Shown here: one piece after another, positions 42,241-50,723 of the stretch
Position numbering within the stretch: the stretch's first letter is position 1
Layout of the letters: every line of letters starts with the position of its first letter
From: Cognatishimia activa
GTDB lineage: Bacteria > Pseudomonadota > Alphaproteobacteria > Rhodobacterales > Rhodobacteraceae
NCBI RefSeq assembly: GCF_017798205.1
Contig: NZ_CP060010.1
Span: 310,001 to 374,000 of the forward strand
DNA length: 64,000 nucleotides
Direction: 5' to 3'
Translations under genes and position numbers: made by a program
The notes under the pieces: model-generated
What the model was told of the DNA's origin: nothing
The model's database searches: none
The model's input: only the letters and a program-made list of their open reading frames with translations

Positions 42241-44844
42241 ATGACCGATCAAAAAACCGAAGGCCGTGCGCTGAGCGAGGAAGAACTACAGGAGCTTGTG
42301 TCGTCATCTGACGCGGGTGCCCGTAATCCGGTTGGTCATGTTGGCACATTCTTGGCGATCGTTGCCATCGTCTGGTCTGTGTTTCAGGTCGTTTTGGCCT
42401 CGCCTCTGGCAAACTACATTCTACCCGGTTCGATCATTAACAATTCCCGCCAGATCCACCTGGCATTTGCAATTTTCTTGGCCTTCATGGCCTATCCAGC
42501 GCTGAAATCCAGCCCGCGTGATTACATTCCGATCCAAGACTGGGTCATGGCCATCGCCGGCGCATTCATCGCGCTCTATGGCTATTTCTTCTACGACAAG
42601 ATCGTGAATTCAGGCGGTCTTGCAGACAATACCGACAAATGGTTCGCGCTCGCGGGCCTTATCCTGCTGTTTGAGGCCGCCCGTCGTGCGCTTGGACCAG
42701 CAATGGCGATCATCGCGACGATCTTTTTGATGTATGTGTTCTTTGGCTCTTCCACTGTGGTGCCAGACGTCATCCGCTGGGGTGGCGCATCGCTGAAAAA
42801 GGCGATGAGCCATATGTGGATTACGTCCGAAGGCGTCTTTGGCATCGCGCTTGGTGTTTCGACCAAATTCGTTTTCCTCTTCGTTCTCTTTGGTGCGCTT
42901 TTGGATAAGGCGGGGGCCGGAAACTACTTTATCAAAATGGCGTTCGGAGCCCTTGGCCACCTCAAAGGTGGCCCTGCGAAAGCGGCCGTTGTTGGCTCTG
43001 CAGCCACCGGCCTTATCTCTGGGTCTTCCATCGCCAACGTTGTCACCACCGGCACATTCACGATCCCACTGATGAAACGCGTGGGCTTTAGCTCGGAACA
43101 AGGTGGCGCGGTCGAAGTGGCCTCATCCGTCAACGGTCAGATCATGCCCCCCGTTATGGGCGCGGCGGCCTTCTTAATGGTGGAATACGTCGGCATTTCC
43201 TACGTCGAAGTCATCACCCACGCGTTCCTGCCCGCGACCATTTCCTACATCGCGCTGGTCTATATCGTTCACCTCGAAGCGGTGAAACGCAACATGCCTG
43301 TCCTTGGCAACCGAGTGGTATCCATGGGCAAAACCATCGGCGGCATGGCGGCGTTTTTCGTTGGCTTCGCCCTGCTCTGCTATGGCGTCCAATACCCCGT
43401 TAAAGCCATTACATCGATCCTCCCTGCGTCTGGCCTGATCCTCTCGGCATTGGTTTTCCTCACCTATGTCGCCCTGCTCTATTTTGCGGCTGGGGTCCCT
43501 GATCTAGAGCCAGACGACCCCCATGCAAAGGAAGTCGAGCTGCCCGTGGTGGGCGAGATCTATAAATCGGGTCTCTATTTCCTGCTGCCTATCGTAGTGC
43601 TGGTCTACTTCCTGATGATCGAACAGAAATCCCCGGGCCTCTCGGCCTTCTGGGCAACCGCTCTGCTGTTCGTGATCCTTCTCACACAACGCCCGCTGAA
43701 AGCCATTTTCCGCGGCGAAAGTGAAACCATAGAGCGGTTCAAAGACGGAATTGTTGACCTGCTTCAAGGCTTGGTCGACGGAGCTCGCAATATGATCGGT
43801 ATCGGTCTCGCGACTGCGACCGCAGGTGTTATCGTTGGCACCGTGACCCTGACAGGGGTAGGTCAGGTCATGGCTGATCTTGTCGAGTTCCTCTCCGGCG
43901 GCAACCTCATCCTCATGCTTGTCATGGTTGGCCTCTTGTCCCTCGTCCTCGGTATGGGACTCCCCACGACGGCCAACTACATTGTCGTGTCATCATTGAT
44001 GGCTGGGGTTGTCGTCGAATTAGGCGCGCAGTCGGGGCTGATCGTTCCGCTGATCGCGGTGCACCTCTTTGTGTTCTATTTCGGTATTATGGCGGATGTG
44101 ACACCGCCGGTGGGTCTGGCGAGCTTTGCTGCGGCTGCTGTGTCGGGCGGTGATGCGATCAAGACAGGATTCGTGGCCTTCTTCTACAGCCTGCGCACCG
44201 TGGCCCTGCCGTTTGTGTTCATCTTCAACACTGACTTGCTGCTGATCGACGTGACGCTTGCACAAGGGATACTCGTCTTTGTGACCGCCAGTATTGCGAT
44301 CCTTGTCTTCACCGCGGGCACCATGGGCTACTTTGTCACCAAAAGCCGTATCTATGAGAGCGTCGCGCTGATCCTCATCGCCTTCTCACTGTTCCGTCCG
44401 GACTTCTTCCTCGATCGGATCCAACCGCCGTTCACGGATGTCGCCCCAACCGCGCTCGCGCAGACAGTTGAAAACGCGAGCCCCGGCACCGAGCTTAGGA
44501 TTGTCGTCAACGGCCCTGACTTTGACACCGGAGATCTCAAGGACACGACCCTCGTGCTGGCGATCGACGACACGCCGGCGGCGGGCCGCATGGACGCCTT
44601 TGGCCTCTTGACCTTTGAAGAAGACGGCAAGCTGATCATGGAAGAGCCGCTCTTTGGCACGCCTTTCGCAACCACGTTGCAGGGCTATGACTTCTATGCC
44701 GATGATCTGGTGACCGTTAAGGAAATCAAAGCCCCAGCCGATCAGATGCCCAAAGAGCTTCTGTTCATCCCGGGTCTGATCCTCTTGGCCTTCATCTACT
44801 TCCTGCAACGCGCCCGCGCCTCGAAAGAAGGAGTTCCAGCATGA
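42241..44844 (+). CDS. TRAP transporter fused permease (4TM/12TM)
   Basis: An 867-residue inner-membrane protein that joins the small DctQ-like and large DctM-like subunits, as is usual for TAXI systems. Four helices at the start (about 30-150) are followed by the many-helix DctM part with 'GLISGSSIANVVTTGTFTIPLMK' motifs and 'LGMGLPTTANYIV', the conserved Na+/substrate region. A soluble segment of about 110 residues near the C terminus (about 740-845), before the last helix, is longer than in simple DctM proteins and of unknown role. The ATG at 42241 has a GGGGG ribosome site. Its stop overlaps the UspA gene (ATGA). Confidence 0.92.
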   Translation: MTDQKTEGRALSEEELQELVSSSDAGARNPVGHVGTFLAIVAIVWSVFQVVLASPLANYILPGSIINNSRQIHLAFAIFLAFMAYPALKSSPRDYIPIQDWVMAIAGAFIALYGYFFYDKIVNSGGLADNTDKWFALAGLILLFEAARRALGPAMAIIATIFLMYVFFGSSTVVPDVIRWGGASLKKAMSHMWITSEGVFGIALGVSTKFVFLFVLFGALLDKAGAGNYFIKMAFGALGHLKGGPAKAAVVGSAATGLISGSSIANVVTTGTFTIPLMKRVGFSSEQGGAVEVASSVNGQIMPPVMGAAAFLMVEYVGISYVEVITHAFLPATISYIALVYIVHLEAVKRNMPVLGNRVVSMGKTIGGMAAFFVGFALLCYGVQYPVKAITSILPASGLILSALVFLTYVALLYFAAGVPDLEPDDPHAKEVELPVVGEIYKSGLYFLLPIVVLVYFLMIEQKSPGLSAFWATALLFVILLTQRPLKAIFRGESETIERFKDGIVDLLQGLVDGARNMIGIGLATATAGVIVGTVTLTGVGQVMADLVEFLSGGNLILMLVMVGLLSLVLGMGLPTTANYIVVSSLMAGVVVELGAQSGLIVPLIAVHLFVFYFGIMADVTPPVGLASFAAAAVSGGDAIKTGFVAFFYSLRTVALPFVFIFNTDLLLIDVTLAQGILVFVTASIAILVFTAGTMGYFVTKSRIYESVALILIAFSLFRPDFFLDRIQPPFTDVAPTALAQTVENASPGTELRIVVNGPDFDTGDLKDTTLVLAIDDTPAAGRMDAFGLLTFEEDGKLIMEEPLFGTPFATTLQGYDFYADDLVTVKEIKAPADQMPKELLFIPGLILLAFIYFLQRARASKEGVPA

Positions 44845-45272
44845 GCCGCCCAGTCCTATGTGCCATCGATATTTCAAACACTGGCAAAGATGATGCGGTC
44901 CTGAAAGAGGCCAAACGGCTCGCGGATCTGGACGGCGCGCAGCTGGATGTGGTCACCGTTATCCCTGATTTCGGCAAAAGTCTTGTTGCGGGGTTCTTTG
45001 ACCAAAGCCACCATGACGATGCGGTCGCCTCGGCCAAAACTGCGCTGAAAGAACAGATCACCGCAAGTCTTGGGGCGGACGCTGACGCTGCCGTGCGCCA
45101 TGTGGTTGCGACGGGCACCGCCTATGAGGAAATCCTGCGCGTCGCGAAGGAAACCGGCTGCGGGCTGATCGTGATTGGCGCGCATAAACCAGATTTTGCC
45201 GACTATCTGCTTGGTCCCAATGCCGCGCGCGTTGTGCGGCACTCGACCTGTTCCGTTCATGTTGTTCGCTAA
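44841..45272 (+). CDS. Universal stress protein coupled to the TRAP operon
   Basis: A 143-residue UspA-fold protein. It starts 'SRPVLCAIDISNTGKDDAVL' and ends with the family strand 'VRHSTCSVHVVR'. The usual ATP-binding G-2x-G-9x-G(S/T) stretch is altered here: 'GAHKPDFADYLLGPNAARV' lacks the second Gly and the Ser/Thr, so nucleotide binding may be changed. UspA proteins encoded with TRAP transporters (for example TeaD with the ectoine carrier) regulate transport. The four-base overlap with the permease gene supports the same role. Confidence 0.85.
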   Translation: MSRPVLCAIDISNTGKDDAVLKEAKRLADLDGAQLDVVTVIPDFGKSLVAGFFDQSHHDDAVASAKTALKEQITASLGADADAAVRHVVATGTAYEEILRVAKETGCGLIVIGAHKPDFADYLLGPNAARVVRHSTCSVHVVR

Positions 45273-45284
45273 TAGACCCTTTAA

Positions 45285-45836
45285 ATGACCCATAATTTCG
45301 CGCCGATTTCCGACGCCGACTGGCCCGAGGAAATCGCAAACATGCTGCCAGGTTTTGCGGGCGGCTTGAACGTCTATCGCACCATGGCTCACCACCCTGC
45401 CTTGCTGCAGGCCTGGTCTGCACTGCGCGAACATGTGGTCAATCAGACGTCACTGGGTGCTTTGCGCAGCGAAGTGGTCATCCTACGCACAGGAATGCGT
45501 CTGGGCTCAAGTTATGAATGGCAGCAGCACATCATTCGCGCGCGCAAGGCGGGGTTGTCAGACAAGCGGATTTCGCAATTGAATGGTGCGATCGATCAGA
45601 TCCAGCACGACGAAGACCGGTTGCTGGCCCAAACCGTTGATATGCTGTTTGACAAGCATGGGCTCAGCGCAGAAGTACAAGAGCAACTCACAGGATTGAT
45701 TGGCAAAAAAGGCGTTATCGACCTCATGGCAACCATCGGGTTTTATTCGACGCTTGGCTTCATCCTGAACAGTTTTGATACTCCTTTGGACGGCGATATC
45801 GCGCAGGAACTGACGCGTAGCCCGTTGACAGCGTAA
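45285..45836 (+). CDS. Carboxymuconolactone decarboxylase family protein
   Basis: A 183-residue helical protein of the CMD/AhpD-like fold. 'VVILRTGMRLGSSYEWQQHIIRARKAGLS' is the family core, but the redox Cys-x-x-Cys of AhpD is replaced by 'YEWQQH', so a thioredoxin-like peroxidase function is unlikely. Such members occur with many small-molecule pathways and their reactions are mostly unknown. It starts 12 bp after the UspA gene and may be the last gene of the TRAP operon. Confidence 0.78.
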   Translation: MTHNFAPISDADWPEEIANMLPGFAGGLNVYRTMAHHPALLQAWSALREHVVNQTSLGALRSEVVILRTGMRLGSSYEWQQHIIRARKAGLSDKRISQLNGAIDQIQHDEDRLLAQTVDMLFDKHGLSAEVQEQLTGLIGKKGVIDLMATIGFYSTLGFILNSFDTPLDGDIAQELTRSPLTA

Positions 45837-45901
45837 CAGGCGCTTGTCGCGAACTCATTTCCCCTTAGAGTGCTGATTAAGCAGCAAATCAGGGGCAGCG
45901 C

Positions 45902-46999
45902 ATGACACAGGCATCTATTCCACCGACAATGATGGCGGTCGTGACCACAGGGAATGGTGGCTACGACAAGCTGGTCTATCGTGAAGAACCAACACCGCAG
46001 CCCGATGCTGGCGAGGTTTTGCTGCGCGTGCTCGCAGCGGGCGTGAACAACACCGAGATCAACACGCGACTCGGGTGGTATTCCTCGACCGTTACGGGCG
46101 ACACAGAATCAACCGCTGAGGTGCAGGCCGAAAAGGGCGAGCAGAAGGCCGATGGCGGCTGGAACAAAGCCACGCCCTTCCCCTTCATCCAAGGCACAGA
46201 TTGTTGCGGCGAGGTGGTGGCTCTGGGCGAAGGCGCACCCTCTTCGCTCTTTGGCAAGCGCGTCATCGTGCGCGCCTGTATGCGCCCGAATGGCTATGAC
46301 ACGATGGACAACATCTGGATGGCCTCGGATTTCGACGGAGCCTTTGCCCAATATGTCAAAGTCCCCGCCTCGGAAGTTTTCGCCGTCGACTGCGACTGGA
46401 GCGACGCCGAGCTCGCCACCATCCCCTGCGCCTATGGCACGTCGGAAAACATGCTGCACCGCGCGCAGGTGTCATCTGGTGAAACCGTTCTTGTGGCTGG
46501 TGCGTCGGGCGGCGTAGGTTCTGCGACCGTGCAACTTGCCAAGAGACGCGGCGCGACGGTGATCGCAATCACCAGCCCTTCGAAAGTCGACGACCTGAAA
46601 GCGCTTGGCGCGGATCAAGTGGTGTCGCGCGGTGCCGATTTGGTCGACGTTCTGGGAGATGAAAGCGTCGACGTTGTGGTAGACAACGTAGCCGGTGATC
46701 AATTCCCTCAGATGCTAAAAGTTCTCAAACGCGGCGGGCGATTGGTGTCGAGCGGTGCTATCGCTGGCCCGATCGTGGCGCTGGATATGCGCGATATGTA
46801 TCTGAAGGATATCACCCTGATTGGCAGCACCGCTTGGGACGAGCCCGTTTTTCCAAACTTAGTTGGCTATATCGAACGTGGCGAAATCCGGCCTCTGCTG
46901 GCCAAGACCTTCCCCCTGAAAAACATAGCACAGGCGCAGGCTGAATTCCTTGAAAAGAAACATCTCGGCAACTTCGTCCTGATCCCGCCGCAGGACTAG
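45902..46999 (+). CDS. Zinc-type alcohol dehydrogenase / quinone oxidoreductase family protein
   Basis: A 365-residue MDR-superfamily oxidoreductase. 'AAGVNNTEINTRLGWYS' begins the catalytic fold, and NAD(P)H binds at 'GASGGVGSATVQLAKRRGATV' (start of the Rossmann domain, about residue 198). The N-terminal part has an insert of about 30 residues ('TESTAEVQAEKGEQKADG') seen in one subgroup of these enzymes. The substrate is unknown. It overlaps by four bases the stop of the convergent MDR gene. Confidence 0.82.
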   Translation: MTQASIPPTMMAVVTTGNGGYDKLVYREEPTPQPDAGEVLLRVLAAGVNNTEINTRLGWYSSTVTGDTESTAEVQAEKGEQKADGGWNKATPFPFIQGTDCCGEVVALGEGAPSSLFGKRVIVRACMRPNGYDTMDNIWMASDFDGAFAQYVKVPASEVFAVDCDWSDAELATIPCAYGTSENMLHRAQVSSGETVLVAGASGGVGSATVQLAKRRGATVIAITSPSKVDDLKALGADQVVSRGADLVDVLGDESVDVVVDNVAGDQFPQMLKVLKRGGRLVSSGAIAGPIVALDMRDMYLKDITLIGSTAWDEPVFPNLVGYIERGEIRPLLAKTFPLKNIAQAQAEFLEKKHLGNFVLIPPQD

Positions 47000-47961
47000 G
47001 GCTCAACGAAACGCAGGAGTGGTTTGTAAAGACGCCCGGGGCGTTCAAAGGCCTGAAGGGCTGCCTGCCAATGCACGGCTGCAAACCCTTCGACACCTGG
47101 CAGATCAGTATCTTGCAACCGTGGCCACAGGGTCTGAAAGCCCACCTGCCACGCCTCTGGTGACAGATCTTTCAACCGATCCCGCAGGTGAAAACGCCGC
47201 AAATTCGCGCGCGTCTGCGCATTTGGAAAGACGCTTTGGCCAGACAAGAGGCCATAGCCCACGAACTCTCCGTCTGGCATTGCGTTCAGGATCGACAGGC
47301 CCAGAGGTCCGCCGACCGCATCAAACACCAGCCGCGTTGAAGCAGCGATGGATTGGATCAGCGGCGTATCGCTTTCGTGCACTGGCACGACACCCATCGC
47401 CTCAAGCGCCGCGCGCCGTTCTGGCGACCGGTAGATCCCAATCACCTCACTCGCGCCATCTTCACGCGCCCATTGCGCAAGAATTGAGGCGATGAATGAC
47501 CCCGCGCCCGTCAGGACGACGCGTTTGCCCTGCGCAGGCCATTCGCGCAAAAGATATTGCGCCGTCAGAGGGTTAATATACCCCCGCGCGGCCACTTCCA
47601 GAGGCACATCCTCAGGCACCGGCACCGCAATGCTTGGATCACAATCCACAATTTCCTGCCACGTCCCATCCCCACGCAGAGGGAGCGCCAAGCGACCGAT
47701 AAGGTTCTGGTAGGCTTCAGGCGCCTCAACCACCTCGCCGACACCTTCATATCCCGCAGTCATCGGCGGCGTGATCAGATGCTTATAAGCCCCCGTGATC
47801 GGGATCAGGTCCGACGGGTTTATCGGCGCGGCCAGCATCTTCACACGCAGCTTGTTCGGATCCCGACCTTCCGTCGCAACACGCTCAAAGGACAGAACAT
47901 CCTGAGGACGTCCAAACTCGGCGTAGCGCAAAGCGAGGTGGGTTTGTTTTGAGGTGTCCAT
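46996..47961 (-). CDS. MECR-like MDR oxidoreductase
   Basis: A 321-residue zinc-free MDR enzyme resembling trans-2-enoyl-CoA/ACP reductases. 'MLAAPINPSDLIPITGAY' and 'GYEGVGEVVEA' are typical of the ETR/MECR group, 'VVLTGAGSFIASILAQWA' is the nucleotide-binding turn (a variant of GxGxxG), and 'VFDAVGG' follows. If the assignment holds it reduces enoyl thioesters with NADPH. It stands alone, divergent from bioM across about 326 bp. Confidence 0.7.
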   Translation of the reverse strand: MDTSKQTHLALRYAEFGRPQDVLSFERVATEGRDPNKLRVKMLAAPINPSDLIPITGAYKHLITPPMTAGYEGVGEVVEAPEAYQNLIGRLALPLRGDGTWQEIVDCDPSIAVPVPEDVPLEVAARGYINPLTAQYLLREWPAQGKRVVLTGAGSFIASILAQWAREDGASEVIGIYRSPERRAALEAMGVVPVHESDTPLIQSIAASTRLVFDAVGGPLGLSILNAMPDGEFVGYGLLSGQSVFPNAQTRANLRRFHLRDRLKDLSPEAWQVGFQTLWPRLQDTDLPGVEGFAAVHWQAALQAFERPGRLYKPLLRFVEP

Positions 47962-48287
47962 GAGCCCGTTTCAATCCAAAAACTGCCCGTTGTTAAGCCT
48001 TATGTAGACTAAGCGCACAAGTCAAAAGTCGGGCTCGCAGGGCAATCTACGCCACGTCGCGAGCGCAGAGGCTGCGCAAGCAGTCGTTGAAAGCGCAACG
48101 TTGCAAATGCAACTTAAATATCTGAAATAAAATAACTAAACCAAATCACCTAGATAGCGACCTGTTAGCGAAAACGTTGCAAGACTGCGTGGAAACCAAC
48201 GCCTCTCAAGCATTGACTCACCGGCCCGCACTCATTATCCGCCCTGCCTAACCCGCGGGATCTCCGCCAGTCTGTGTAAGTCGCGTT
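47962..48287. promoter_or_regulatory. Divergent region upstream of the biotin transport genes
   Basis: This 326-bp stretch has no gene. It contains the 10-bp palindrome GCAACGTTGC at 48095-48104, overlapping TTGCAAATGCAAC, and another AACGTTGCAAG near 48174. A clear BioR box of the TTATAGATA type was not found. The role of the palindrome is unknown; it could be an operator for either divergent gene. Confidence 0.35.
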
Positions 48288-48968
48288 TTGATCGAATTAA
48301 CTGACGTCTCTGTCTCCTACAACGATAAGGTTGTGCTCTCTGAGGTCTCTTTGCGCCTCACAGAACGCCGCATTGGCGTGATTGGCAGCAATGGCAGCGG
48401 CAAAAGCACCTTTGCGCGGCTTTTGAACGGGTTGCTTCCGCCAGATCGCGGCACGGTCACCGTGGATGGGCTGGACACCAAGACACAAGCCAAGGACGTT
48501 CGCCAAAAGGTCGGCTTTGTGTTTCAGAATCCCGACAACCAGATTGTCTTTCCCCTGGTCGAAGAAGACATCGCGTTTGGTATGAAGAACCTCGGCTTTG
48601 ACAAGGCGACCATCGCGGCCAAAACCGAAGAGGCGCTGAAACGCTATGACCTCTGGAATCATCGCACACATGCGGCGCAATTCCTGAGTGGCGGTCAGAA
48701 ACAGCTCTTGGCAATCTCGGGCGTTCTGGTGATGGAGCCGAGCTATATCGTATTTGACGAGCCAACCACGCTTTTGGATCTGCGCAACAAGCTCACGGTG
48801 ACACGCGCCATTCGAGAGCTGGAGCAAACAGCCATCGTTGTGACCCACGACCTCGATCTGATCGCCGATTTCGATCGCGTCATCGTTTTTGCAGACAACC
48901 GCGTGATGGCCGATGACGTGCCAAGCGTCGCGATCCGAAAATACCGCGAGGCGATGGGCGATGTTTGA
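48288..48968 (+). CDS. bioM: Biotin ECF transporter ATPase BioM
   Basis: A 226-residue ABC ATPase of the energy-coupling factor type, which powers biotin uptake with BioN and BioY. Walker A 'GSNGSGKST' (about residues 33-41), the Q-loop in '[12 protein letters not shown]', signature '[11 protein letters not shown]' and Walker B '[12 protein letters not shown]' are all intact. The 'FQNPDNQ' Q-loop is characteristic of ECF A-components. The start appears to be TTG 48288. It overlaps bioN by eight bases. Confidence 0.9.
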   Translation: MIELTDVSVSYNDKVVLSEVSLRLTERRIGVIGSNGSGKSTFARLLNGLLPPDRGTVTVDGLDTKTQAKDVRQKVGFVFQNPDNQIVFPLVEEDIAFGMKNLGFDKATIAAKTEEALKRYDLWNHRTHAAQFLSGGQKQLLAISGVLVMEPSYIVFDEPTTLLDLRNKLTVTRAIRELEQTAIVVTHDLDLIADFDRVIVFADNRVMADDVPSVAIRKYREAMGDV

Positions 48969-49557
48969 TCTTTATCGTCCCGGCACGTCCTTTTTGCACC
49001 GCGCGCCTGCGGGTGGAAAGGTTATGGCTTTGTTCGTTCTCGGCACGCTGGCCTTTATTGTCGATGACATCCGCTTCATTTTCGCGGGCCTTGCCCTGAC
49101 CCTCCTGCTCTATCCCATCTGTGGATTGAAGCTGAAAAACGCATGGGCACAGATCCGCCCCACGCTTTGGATCCTGATCGCGATCTTCATCGCGCAGGCG
49201 ATTTTCAACACGTGGCAACTGGGCGTTTTTGTGATCGCGCGCTTTGGGCTTTTGCTCTTGCTCGCAGGGCTTCTGACTCTGACAACCCGCGCCTCTGACA
49301 TGATTGACGGTATCGAGCGGGGCCTCCCGTTCCTGCGTCCGCTCGGCGTGAACCCCGCGAAAGTGAGCCTCGCCCTATCGCTGGCGCTACGGTTCATTCC
49401 GGTGCTTGCCCAAATTACCCGAGAGGTGCGCGAAGCCCAGCGCGTGCGTGGGTTGGAAAACAGCGTGATCGCCCTCGCGGTCCCCCTTTTCGTGCGCACC
49501 TTGCGCATGTCTGACGATATTGCCGACGCCATCGAGGCGCGCGGCTACCGACCTTAA
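48961..49557 (+). CDS. bioN: Biotin ECF transporter transmembrane subunit BioN
   Basis: A 198-residue T-component with four or five membrane helices and the coupling helix motifs of EcfT proteins ('REAQRVRGL' and '[12 protein letters not shown]', the two Ala-Arg-Gly boxes that contact the ATPase). It begins inside bioM (ATG 48961), so the two are translated together. BioN is shorter than general EcfT proteins, as is normal for the dedicated biotin system. Confidence 0.88.
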   Translation: MFDLYRPGTSFLHRAPAGGKVMALFVLGTLAFIVDDIRFIFAGLALTLLLYPICGLKLKNAWAQIRPTLWILIAIFIAQAIFNTWQLGVFVIARFGLLLLLAGLLTLTTRASDMIDGIERGLPFLRPLGVNPAKVSLALSLALRFIPVLAQITREVREAQRVRGLENSVIALAVPLFVRTLRMSDDIADAIEARGYRP

Positions 49558-49583
49558 CGATTGAGAAAACGAAGGACACAGTG

Positions 49584-50129
49584 ATGACCCTTAACACCCG
49601 CGACATCGTGATGATCGCACTTTTTGCGGCGCTAACCGCCGCGCTCGGCCTGTTCCCACCGATCACCCTGCCAATCGCAGGCGGCGTGCCGATCACGGCG
49701 CAATCAATGGGCTGCATGCTCGCAGGCGCTCTGGCAGGCGCGAAACGCGGCGGCCTGGCGCTGGCGCTCTTTGCTCTGTTGGTCGCAATCGGTCTGCCCT
49801 TGATGGCTGGCGGCCGCGGCGGGTTCGGCCTGTTCCTGACCCCATCAGGCGGCTTTATCATCGGCTTTGCCGCCGCAGCCTTTGTGATCGGCTGGCTCTT
49901 TGCGCGTCATTCTGGCGAAGTGCCTCTGGTGACCTCGATAATCTACATCGCCATTGGTGGCATCGGCGTGGTCTACCTCTTTGGTATTCCGTGGTGGGCC
50001 TATACTGCCGAGCAGAGCATCGCTGTCGTTGCTGGCAAATGCACGGTCTTCCTACCAGGTGACTCGATCAAAGTCGTGCTGGCTGCGCTGATCGCGCGCG
50101 GCGTACGCAGGTCTTATCCGGGCCTCTGA
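49584..50129 (+). CDS. bioY: Biotin transporter substrate-binding subunit BioY
   Basis: A 181-residue S-component with six membrane helices that binds biotin. 'LPIAGGVPITAQSMGCMLAGALAGAKRGGLAL' is the BioY signature region, and 'GRGGFGLFLTPSGGFIIGF' another. ATG 49584 has GAAGGA seven bases upstream; the adjoining GTG is less likely. It is the third gene of bioMNY and ends before a strong terminator. Confidence 0.92.
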   Translation: MTLNTRDIVMIALFAALTAALGLFPPITLPIAGGVPITAQSMGCMLAGALAGAKRGGLALALFALLVAIGLPLMAGGRGGFGLFLTPSGGFIIGFAAAAFVIGWLFARHSGEVPLVTSIIYIAIGGIGVVYLFGIPWWAYTAEQSIAVVAGKCTVFLPGDSIKVVLAALIARGVRRSYPGL

Positions 50130-50152
50130 ACTGCCCAGACAAATTGACAAAG

Positions 50153-50184
50153 AAAGCGCGGCATCTTTGGTGTCGCGCTTTTTT
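50153..50184. terminator. Terminator after bioY
   Basis: An 8-bp GC-rich stem (AAAGCGCG at 50153-50160 with 50174-50181) is followed by a T-run; on the other strand it can end the thioesterase gene, which stops at the same place. Confidence 0.75.
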
Positions 50185-50585
50185 CATGGAAGGTGGGTCG
50201 CTAAGGCCGTGCGCAAAGCTTCCGGTATCTCCAGTGACGCACCCGAAGCCTTGTCGACGCAAATCCAGACGATGTCAGCCGAGGCGCAGTTCCGTTCACC
50301 AACGACCATCATCAACTGAAAACTCAAGCTAGATCGCCCAAGACGCGCGAGCTTTGTCGCAACCACGATCTCTTCGTCATAGTAGCAAGGCGCTTCATAG
50401 GTCACCTCGATCTTGCGGACCAAAAAGACATACTGTCCATTGGGAGCAAAATCCGCGTCAAGCCCCGCTTGCCTCAGTGCATGACTTAAGGCGGCCTCAA
50501 AATGGCTGACATAGGCCGCATTATGCATGTGCCCATGCATGTCGATGTCCCGAAACGGAAGCCTGATCCGATAGCTGCTGTCCAT
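50184..50585 (-). CDS. Hotdog-fold acyl-CoA thioesterase (4HBT)
   Basis: A 133-residue thioesterase of the 4-hydroxybenzoyl-CoA type. 'FRDIDMHGHMHNAAYVSHFEAAL' holds the catalytic Asp and the His-Asn helix start of the YbgC-like group. It hydrolyses short acyl-CoA esters; the substrate is not known. It is convergent with bioY and divergent from the acyl-CoA ligase gene, whose ATG lies 138 bp away. Confidence 0.82.
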   Translation of the reverse strand: MDSSYRIRLPFRDIDMHGHMHNAAYVSHFEAALSHALRQAGLDADFAPNGQYVFLVRKIEVTYEAPCYYDEEIVVATKLARLGRSSLSFQLMMVVGERNCASADIVWICVDKASGASLEIPEALRTALATHLP

Positions 50586-50723
50586 CTGCGCCCTCTATCT
50601 GCCATGTCGCTTCTCTTTATGCGGCTGCGCCCTTTGCATCAAGAAAGGCCACGGCGCTCAACATCAGATTTCCTCTCGCCCCAAAGCAGGATAAAGAGGC
50701 CCGACTATCAGGAAAGGACCCCC

